Source: Seminavis robusta (Eukaryota > Bacillariophyta > Bacillariophyceae > Naviculales > Naviculaceae). Taken from it: DNA of 49,970 bases. The stretch is taken from NCBI GenBank assembly GCA_903772945.1, contig CAICTM010000755.1, positions 1 through 49,970 of the forward strand, read 5' to 3'. The notes below the pieces were generated by a model. The model was not told the DNA's origin. It saw only the letters and a list, made by a program, of their open reading frames with translations, and made no database searches. This document shows positions 43,239 through 49,970 of this stretch, in pieces. Position 1 is the first letter of the stretch. The number at the start of each line of letters is the position of its first letter. A program made the position numbers and the translations under genes.

Positions 43239-43844
43239 ATGATGACAATGATCCGTATCATTGCAGCTACACTACTCATTTTGGCAAGCCATCACCGGGG
43301 CTGTCATGCCTGTACCGTAGGGAGCGAAGGTCAAGTCTGCAATGCCATTTCAGCAGGATGTTTGGTTCGATCTTCGTCGAAAATCTTAATGGTCAAAAAT
43401 ACTGACTCAAAATGGACATTTCCTGCTGGATCAATCAATTGTGGTGAGAGCACCGAATCAGGAGCGGAACGAGAGACCAAGGAAGAGTCTGGGGTTCTCG
43501 TGGGTGTGGGCGCTGCCGTGTGTGGAGATGTTGGCAACCACTTTATAGGTTATTGCTGTACGGAAAATCCCTTCGGTCAGACTCCGTCGCCCGATGGCAC
43601 TGAAATTGTCGATGCTCAGTATTTGACCCGCACCCAGCTTGATGCCCTTAGCGACAACGACCTGAGGTTTCCAGACCAGGAGGGCCTCCGCTTACGTCAC
43701 ACTCGGTACCCCCAAAAAACTGAAAGCAATGCCATCATCTACCCGCGAAAACCCGTTGTTTCAACCCGCATGCGGGTTAATGCGAGTCTGCAATGGGTCT
43801 TCGTGGGTTTGTGCGGGTCTGTGCGGGTGAAGGTGGGTTTGTGA
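43239..43844 (+). CDS. Secreted Nudix hydrolase with repeat-derived C-terminus, 201 aa
   Basis: Nudix enzymes hydrolyse nucleoside diphosphates linked to another moiety. The Nudix box is present as GSINCGESTESGAERETKEESG: G, five residues, E, seven residues, RE, two residues, EE, one residue, G. The position before KEE is Thr instead of an aliphatic residue. The N-terminus is a signal peptide (MIRIIAATLLILASHHRGCHA), and the mature part is Cys-rich, so secretion or lumenal location is likely. WTFPAGSINCG is the usual box entry. From about residue 168 the frame enters the GCGGGTT element (43741-43932), which supplies the last 33 residues and the stop codon. The ancestral C-terminus is therefore missing or was replaced. 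There is no intron. Confidence 0.82.
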   Translation: MMTMIRIIAATLLILASHHRGCHACTVGSEGQVCNAISAGCLVRSSSKILMVKNTDSKWTFPAGSINCGESTESGAERETKEESGVLVGVGAAVCGDVGNHFIGYCCTENPFGQTPSPDGTEIVDAQYLTRTQLDALSDNDLRFPDQEGLRLRHTRYPQKTESNAIIYPRKPVVSTRMRVNASLQWVFVGLCGSVRVKVGL

Positions 43845-43932
43845 CTAGTTTGTGAGTAACGAATCACGGGTAAACGCGAGAGGGTGCGGGTTATTGCGGG
43901 TTGGACCAACACAAGCACGGGTTTTTGCGGGT
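43741..43932. mobile_element. TIR-like array of TGCGGGTT repeats
   Basis: ACCCGCGAAAACCCGTT (43741-43757) matches the reverse complement of 43916-43932 at 15 of 17 bases. Between them lie about ten degenerate units of GCGGGTTxxTGC, including TGCGGGTTATTGCGGGTTGG, with the opposite orientation at the left end (CAACCCGCATGCGGGTTAA palindrome). It has the same architecture as the elements at 40903 and 41886. Confidence 0.6.
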
Positions 43933-44693
43933 TAGAGCGCGGGTTAAAGATTGTCTATCCGTTTACGGGACTCGTATTCCAGCTATAATCGCCGAACCTG
44001 ACGTCACCGGAGCCCCTCCAGAGGACGCTGTTGGAAAATGTAGTGGACGGTAGTCTGTGCTAGCTAGCCAGTGGCTACGAGCTGCCACCAGGTACCAAGT
44101 TCAGTTCGGGAACAAATAAGATCCGAGACAGTATACAGTACAGTATTTAGATGTGCTACTCGAGTAAAAAGTATTGGTATAGGTTGTTGTAAAGAGATTC
44201 AGAAATGCTAGAGCCAGGACACTAGTCTACCGGTACATTGTGCTGCACTCTCAGCTTTGGCTCTACTAGCTAGTACCGTACTTTAGCTGATACTTTGCTT
44301 ATTGCCGCTTTACATCCCGTAAGTACAAGTAGTTTCCAAGCGGAACAGTACCGGTCGTCAACCTGGCTGCGGTGGCAACGAAACAGCCGTCTGCTTTTTG
44401 TACCGTACACTGTCCCGAATTACTCGTGATCCAGGACCTACCTCGTCATTGAAGGACAAGCTCTCCTGGTCACTCTGATTGGTCACATTTCACCAATTTT
44501 TCCTCTCCGTTTGCGTGTGCAACGTCAATCCATGCATATGCTACCCTCAACCTCCGATGATCAAGGTCTCGTGAACTCCTTTCGTCTCTGTATTCGCTGC
44601 TGCTCACGTATACTTGACCACGGCGAGGTGTACGACTGTATGTAGGCTCTGCAACTCGCATTGCTGATCTTTATCGTCATAAAGTTTTCAGCG
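43845..44693. promoter_or_regulatory. Spacer and cyclin upstream region
   Basis: The left 110 bp are the tail of the GCGGGTT element. The rest carries GTACCGGTAC/CTAGCTAG motifs (44090-44360) and no gene. It should hold the cyclin promoter. Confidence 0.4.
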
Positions 44694-45749
44694 ATGGTAG
44701 CCGATATCCTTGGGAGGTGGCAGCAAGTGAGCACAAAGAGGGCCTCAATGACAGAGGCCTCTTCATCTGATGTCTCGCGGGAGCAAGAGCAAGAGCAGCA
44801 GCAAGACATGAAAAGAGAAAGGTTGCAGTGTTTGCTTCGTCAGGAGGAAAGCCACTACCTCCTACAAGAGAACTACATTCATCCATCTAAAGACGACAAC
44901 CAGTCCGACAACAACATGGTGGTTGTTCCGGCTTGTCCAGTTGCTGAGCAGTGTGCACGTGTTGTGTCGGACTTGGCCTTTTCGTCAATTCCTCCCCACG
45001 ATGATGGCTTCCATGCCTACCCATCGTCCAGTTGTGTAAAGGAACTTGCCGATTCCCAGGTACAATCCTCAAAGACAGCCGCACTAAAACCTTCCATGCT
45101 GGTTGGCTTTTGGAGACAGCAAATGCTGGACTGGTCGTACCTGGTCATGGACAGCTTTGGCATCGATAGAGAGGTAGTCGCTGTCTCATTTAACTTGCTG
45201 GATCGGTATGTGGCTGAAGAGATGAAATCGCCAATCAAGATAACGCGCGAAGACTTTCAGCTTTTCTCCATGACATCTCTCTTCATTGGAGTCAAGCTAT
45301 TGGAATCATTCCCACGCAAACTGACAGCCAACGCTCTGGTGGATATGTCCCGTGGCTTTTACGCCAGTGAAGACATTGTCCACACTGAAAAGGAGATCTT
45401 GAAGACATTGGGCTTCTACTTGAATCCTACAACCACCATTGGCTTTTGTCGACTTTACTGGGACATGTTCCCGGCATCATCTTCATCATCGTCACCTTTC
45501 CCCTCGTTTGGATTCAAAGCAAACTGTCAGTCCATGGCAGAAGCTGCTCTCGCCGATGACTTCTTCATGACAAAGAAGCCCTCCACCATCGCATTGGCAG
45601 TGACTCTCAAAGCTGCTCGCATTGAACGCTATCATGATCGCACCGTCCAACGGTTCCTGGCAGAACTGTGCGGCATCCTTGACGTCTGCAACATTCACGA
45701 TTTTGACTCCATCTACAAACGTCTCGATGTCCTGTATAACAAGTCGTAG
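44694..45749 (+). CDS. Cyclin, diatom type, 351 aa
   Basis: Cyclins bind and activate cyclin-dependent kinases. Residues about 135-235 form the N-terminal cyclin box: LVGFWRQQMLDWSYLVMDSF, GIDREVVAVSFNLLDRYVAE, DFQLFSMTSLFIGVKLLESF and TEKEILKTLGFYLNPTT, including the MLDW/Y pattern and the conserved Lys and Glu used for kinase binding. A second, more divergent box follows. The N-terminal 100 residues are Gln/Glu-rich and probably disordered. I see no clear destruction box. The best fit is the expanded diatom-specific cyclin group, many members of which respond to nutrients, but the subclass is inference. The start is ATG 44694; the frame is open slightly upstream without ATG. There is no intron. 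Confidence 0.87.
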   Translation: MVADILGRWQQVSTKRASMTEASSSDVSREQEQEQQQDMKRERLQCLLRQEESHYLLQENYIHPSKDDNQSDNNMVVVPACPVAEQCARVVSDLAFSSIPPHDDGFHAYPSSSCVKELADSQVQSSKTAALKPSMLVGFWRQQMLDWSYLVMDSFGIDREVVAVSFNLLDRYVAEEMKSPIKITREDFQLFSMTSLFIGVKLLESFPRKLTANALVDMSRGFYASEDIVHTEKEILKTLGFYLNPTTTIGFCRLYWDMFPASSSSSSPFPSFGFKANCQSMAEAALADDFFMTKKPSTIALAVTLKAARIERYHDRTVQRFLAELCGILDVCNIHDFDSIYKRLDVLYNKS

Positions 45750-46212
45750 CCGGCTCGCTATCTATCTTGGCTACCCGCTCGTTGGTTGCACTCCTCCTAT
45801 CTATCCATGCCTATACCTCGGTGCAAACAGCAAGCACTTCACACCCCGACGCGCTACCCTAACTGTTGCTTCGGCGAGAACCTGACCATAATCACTCGCT
45901 AGCTAAAAGCAATACAAAATGTACAAACCGACTGCTCTTACTATGTCGTTCTGTAGCAAACATTTTGACGATATCCTGGCAGCTATCCTCGGCAGTACTA
46001 GTACAGAAGAGAATGCGATGTACGGGGGCGATCGCCGTCCGTTTGCTATACCGGTCCACCAAGCCTTTAACAGCGGGATACTACAGGGGAATGATCAATT
46101 AAGACTCCTAGCAAATCACATCCTTCCAAAAGAGACCTAGTATTATCAATAGCCCGGCTAAGCACCTGCATACAACCCACAACGGAAGATGCATGTAAAG
46201 TGTATTGTCAAT
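45750..46212. other. Tail-to-tail spacer, no gene seen
   Basis: Spacer between the cyclin and glycyl-tRNA synthetase genes. A 73-codon frame at 45919-46140 resembles nothing known and is not called. Confidence 0.5.
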
Positions 46213-48567
46213 CTATTTCGCAGGAGCAGGTCTCGAGAAACGACCACGGCCAGTGTTTTCAACCACAGTCTTTGCGTTGGGATCCACGTCGTTTGCCGCC
46301 GCACCGGACTCACCATCCTCCACCGTCACCATCGGGTACCTTGCCGTCAACTTCTCCCACGTGAGCCTGTTGTGGATAATAGCAAAGATGCTGGGAGTAA
46401 CCTCAGCTTTGGGAAGCCTTACTTGGCGGGTGGAGTCACGCTCGCGCAAAGTGACCGTCTCATCTGCCAGAGTTTGGAAATCAACAGTAACAGCGAATGG
46501 AACTCCCAATTCATCTGAACGAGCGTAGCGACGGCCCAATGCAGCGGAAGACTTGTCCACTCGAGTGGAGAGGTCACTCTCCATCAACTCTGCCGCGATT
46601 TGGTCCACCTAACAACAGCAAGAAACCATGTTGAGTGAGATTGCAAAGCAAGTTCTCACCCGATCCATTCCTTCGATCCTTCGAGCAAAACTTACCACCG
46701 CGTTAGTCTCGGCGCTACTGCTAATGGGCAGCACAGCACACTTGCTGGGAGCAACCTGAGGCGTGAACCTCATGACACAGCGTTGTTCGTCGGCTTCACG
46801 TTGGTAAAACGAGTGTTCCAACAACGAATAGAGAATACGACCCATTCCAAATGACGGCTCGATCACAGATGGAGTGAACTTGATCTCGTGGACTCGTTTC
46901 GAAGTTTTTGCCCAAGTGACCATGTCCTTGGTGACCTCGAAACCGTCTACCATTGCCTTTCCTTCCTTCTCCAATGCCGTGGCAATAGGTTCAAAGGTGC
47001 TCCAATCCTCTGCCAGTGCTTCCAGAGCGCTGGACACCACTCTCTGTTCTTTCTTGAACGTCTTTCCGAGAGCCTTCCGGTCCAACGTAAGCTTTGCAAT
47101 TTCGATTTCTTGCGGAGGATCCACTCTAGTGGTGGCAACCATGGGTGTTTTGGTGGCCTTTCCGTGCACATCGAGATCGTAACAAGCCCGATCGGCGTGA
47201 CCGACACATTCCACCCATCCGTAGCTCGATTGGATTTCAAGATCCCAACAGTCGGCTGCGTAGTGTGCCATTTCGGTTTTCAAATGCTGTCGGAAGCGCA
47301 AACGCTTGGGATCCATACCGATTTTCTCCATATAAAGTTGGGTTCTGGCCATGAAATAGGCGAGGGTTTCATTGTTGATCAAGCCGGTTTTGACAGCTTC
47401 ACCAGCCGATACTAGCTTTGTTTTTCCAGATCCCAGCTGATCATCGCGTCCAAAGAGAACGAGTCCCTTGTCAGCAATGGAGGAGAAGTTGGGATGGGAC
47501 TTATCCTTTGGATTGACGAAATGTTCGATCTCACCCATGCAGAACTCCCGCACACGGAGAAGGCCACTACGGGGCGCAATTTCGTTTCGAAATCCCAATC
47601 CAATTTGGGCGGCAGCAAATGGCATTTTGTTGGCATTCAGGTCCAAAAGACGCCTAAAGTTGACAAAGAGCCCCTGAGCGGTTTCGGGTCTCAAGTATCC
47701 CACAGCGGTTCCTTCCGGTCCAATGCTGGTCTTGAACATGAGATTGAAAGGATAAGATGGGGAATAATTCTGTCCCGAAGGAGCCTTGCAATTGTATTCC
47801 AGAAGCAACTTGTCCAATTCTTCTGGGGAAAATGCGTCAGCCTGAATTTGGACTTTGAGGTGTTTGTCTTTTTCCTCCGTGGACATTGTGGGATTTTCCT
47901 CAATCAGATTGTCAATGGCATCCTCCAACAATTTGTCAGCACGAAAGCATTCGTCGGATTCTGGATCCTTGACCATTAAATCAGTGAATCGATCGACGTG
48001 TCCACTAGTCTTGAGCACCGCATGGGGAGTCAAACAGGTACATTCCATTTCTAACATGTTCTCGGCGAGCACAAAATGCTTGCGCCACAGATCAATCATG
48101 GCAGCCTTTCATATAATGTGTTGCATGTATTGATTGACATCCATGAAGTATCTTGTTAGACAAACAAATAAAAAGATTTCATCACGCCATGCCATCTCAT
48201 CACTATCTTTCTTTTGCAATTGGCTCACCTTCAAGGCACAAGCAGGAGGTCCCAAATCATAAAGACCCTTGACACCACCGTGAATTTCAAAACTTGGAAC
48301 GACAAACATTTTACGCAAGACAAGATCATCAAATGACTTGCGGTTGAACTTGGGAGCATCGGATTCGAGTTTTTCGCTGAGTTCAGCAGATTTGACCTTG
48401 AGTTCTTGAAGCTTGGCCACGGCCTCGGTGATGGCATCGCCTGCACCATCCTTCTTCAATTGTCGAACATGGGATCCCTGTTTGGTAATTTGAGCGTTCA
48501 GCTCATCAAGCTGGTCCTGCAGGGCACTCATGTCCTCGAGGGGACCATCTTTCGTTTCTTCCGCCAT
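46213..48567 (-). CDS. GARS: Glycyl-tRNA synthetase, eukaryotic type, 3 exons, 714 aa
   Basis: This class II synthetase charges tRNA-Gly. Exons are 48567-48229, 48105-46696 and 46608-46213, with introns of 123 and 87 nt; joins keep frame. The N-terminus holds a WHEP-like helical hairpin (residues about 13-57, [39 protein letters not shown]), then [20 protein letters not shown] and [20 protein letters not shown] (motif 1 area). [32 protein letters not shown] (motif 2) and [19 protein letters not shown] (motif 3) follow. The C-terminal anticodon-binding domain starts at [12 protein letters not shown]. The length matches the animal and yeast type. The first ATG gives no presequence. About 80 codons upstream are open without ATG, so organellar forms would need a different start or another gene. 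Confidence 0.96.
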
Positions 48568-49595
48568 GGTTTTGTTTTTATCCCTCAGAATTTGAATGCA
48601 ACCAAAGAGATTTTGGTTGCTTTCTTCCACTTGTGGCGTGGCTTCCCTTGCATTGCAGATTGAGGTTCGAAGGAAGGGTTCAGCCTTCAGCGTTCGATGG
48701 CCACGAGAAAAGTTCTCCCAAGACACGTATGTACTTGCACTTGAGACGTGTGGCTTGAGCTTCTCAAGGTTTGGGGGAGGTTTGAAAAAGGGGGTGAAGC
48801 TTTCACCCAAACCCTAAGGATGAATGATCAGTGCCGCCCCGCCGCGGCGCCGTTTCGTTGACACGGTTACAACCGCGATCCCAGAAGCAGATCTTTCGAA
48901 AATGACCTGTGGTAGCGATTTATGACTATCCAGTTACCAGATTACTAAAATCAACCACACACACATCAACAACTACACAAGTAGTTAACACAACTATAGC
49001 AACCTCTTTTCACACCACCATCAGCCTTTTTCGGCTTATCAGGCGTGGAAGCTACCTAGCGATCGATACGAAGAACAAGGCGCGAATAGCAGCAGAAGCG
49101 GAGCAACGACGTGATCGGCCGTACCATATTGCGAAGAAGATACCGTTCGTTCGGTCGGTTGAAGCGAGTATCCCATCGTCGGCCGTTCGACAGCACCAGA
49201 AAAGAAGCCGTTCGTTCGTTCAAAGCCGACGGCCATTGTCGTCGCTGTCGAGAAAGAAGAAGACGACGCTACCGTGGTTCGAGGCGCCAATTGTCGAACG
49301 CCATTGTCGTGATCAAGAAGATAGAGAAGAAGAAGAAGGAGTTTGTTAACTCGACGAAAAGATACCTTTCGTTCGTTCACTCGAAGCAGCGCCATTGTGA
49401 CGCAATTCGTTTGATTAACTCGACGAAAAGATACCTATTCGTTCGATATCACAATCGAAGAGCGCCATTGTACCGATTCGAAGCTACCGCTTCGGAGCTA
49501 CTGGTTCGAACAGAAGGAGGAACAAACGAGAAGAAGAGACCTCATTGACAGTGTAATCGTGCAGAGGAACAAGAGAAGACCTCCAAGCGGCATAG
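48568..49595. repeat. Spacer with purine-rich tandem repeats, possible element leader
   Basis: A 5' flank of glycyl-tRNA synthetase is followed by 49100-49540, which contains four to five degenerate copies of a unit with GATACC(T/G)TTCGTTCG and GCGCCATTGT, most clearly AACTCGACGAAAAGATACCT at about 49350 and 49418. Sequence CGGCTTATCAGGCGTGGAAGC at 49032-49052 looks like a junction between an LTR end (CA) and a TGG-starting primer-binding site. Without a second LTR this is weak. No gene is supported here. Confidence 0.4.
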
Positions 49596-49970
49596 CAACA
49601 GAAGACATCTCAAGAAGAAGGGGCATCTCAAGTGAGCGAAGAGATAGAGACTTCCAAGTGGGAAGCAGAGGTTTGTGACTTGGAATTTGATCCCTCCATC
49701 TGGATCAATTCCTGCCTCATATTGTCACCAAAGAAATCGAATGAGCCAAAGGAGAGGGGACGCCATGATCCAAGAGTTGTGGCCTATACTGCCACAGAAT
49801 GGGTGGTGCAGAGCTCATTCAGTGGAGTACAGCCTTACTTGTCTGAGTTTGTACAGTTTGCTGTAGGAATAGGAGAGAGAAGAAGACCCAAGCAACTGTT
49901 CTCATCCAATGATACCGCAAGAGAAGAAGTAATTGGAGGCGAATATCGGCAGGCCAATCTTGCAGCCATT
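49596..49970 (+). CDS. Partial coding frame running off the window, unknown
   Basis: After a TAG at 49593-49595 this frame stays open for 125 codons to the last base. It contains no ATG, so it is either a downstream exon or begins at a start not visible. The residues read SQVSEEIETSKWEAEVCDLE, FDPSIWINSCLILSPKK, VVAYTATEWVVQSSFSGVQP and EFVQFAVGIGERRRPK. This is a balanced, protein-like composition with Trp and Cys, unlike the repeats to its left. I do not recognise a family. Given the leader-like repeat upstream, an N-terminal part of a retroelement polyprotein is one option and a host gene another. Confidence 0.45.

Noticed and set aside
1..49970. tRNA and rRNA genes
   Set aside because: I looked for B-box-like GGTTCGAATCC and rRNA-like stretches by eye and found none that could be folded into a tRNA.

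Overview
The window is nuclear DNA of a photosynthetic stramenopile, most likely a pennate diatom. Genes are intron-bearing: I resolved 17 spliceosomal introns of about 50-123 nt with GT..AG ends in 10 genes. Several proteins start with an ER signal peptide running into an ASAFAP-like plastid-entry motif (for example VSAF, IAFSVP, HCFSA). One gene encodes an Npl4 homologue with a signal peptide, as expected for the symbiont-derived ERAD-like import machinery (SELMA) of secondary red plastids. A single-exon cyclin resembles the expanded diatom cyclins. Intergenic DNA is rich in the palindrome TACCGGTA and in CTAGCTAG. The species cannot be fixed from sequence alone.

Layout. 1-6 kb: transposon-rich, with a DDE-type transposase gene carrying a frameshift, a small unknown ORF and repeat-rich spacer. 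6-10.4 kb: a four-exon PLAC8-domain gene (minus) divergent from the rRNA methyltransferase NEP1/EMG1 (plus). 10.9-17.5 kb: three minus-strand genes: a membrane-anchored GH3 glycosidase (five exons), a plastid-type thioredoxin-like protein and a secreted/organellar unknown. 17.5-19.7 kb: empty spacer. 19.7-24 kb: myo-inositol-3-phosphate synthase (four exons) and a CK2alpha-like kinase with a signal peptide (four exons). 24.4-28.4 kb: a divergent pair, Npl4-like and a plastid IGPS-PRAI tryptophan fusion enzyme. 28.6-31.3 kb: a predicted plastid protein of unknown function and a small four-exon secreted coiled-coil protein followed by a relic duplicate of its last exon. 32.4-39.7 kb: a large zinc-finger/PHD-like nuclear protein, a plastid FNR-like oxidoreductase and a UbiA prenyltransferase. 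39.7-43.2 kb: a gene-free block with several terminal-inverted-repeat elements, each filled with its own short repeat. 43.2-48.6 kb: a secreted Nudix hydrolase whose C-terminus runs into one of these elements, a cyclin, and glycyl-tRNA synthetase (three exons). 48.6-50 kb: a repeat-rich leader and an open frame that leaves the window.

Together the genes are mainly housekeeping (ribosome biogenesis, tRNA charging, inositol, tryptophan) plus plastid-biogenesis functions. There is no operon-like logic. The unusual content lies in the repeat elements, the signal-peptide-bearing CK2-like kinase, the membrane-anchored GH3 enzyme and gene ends built from repeats.
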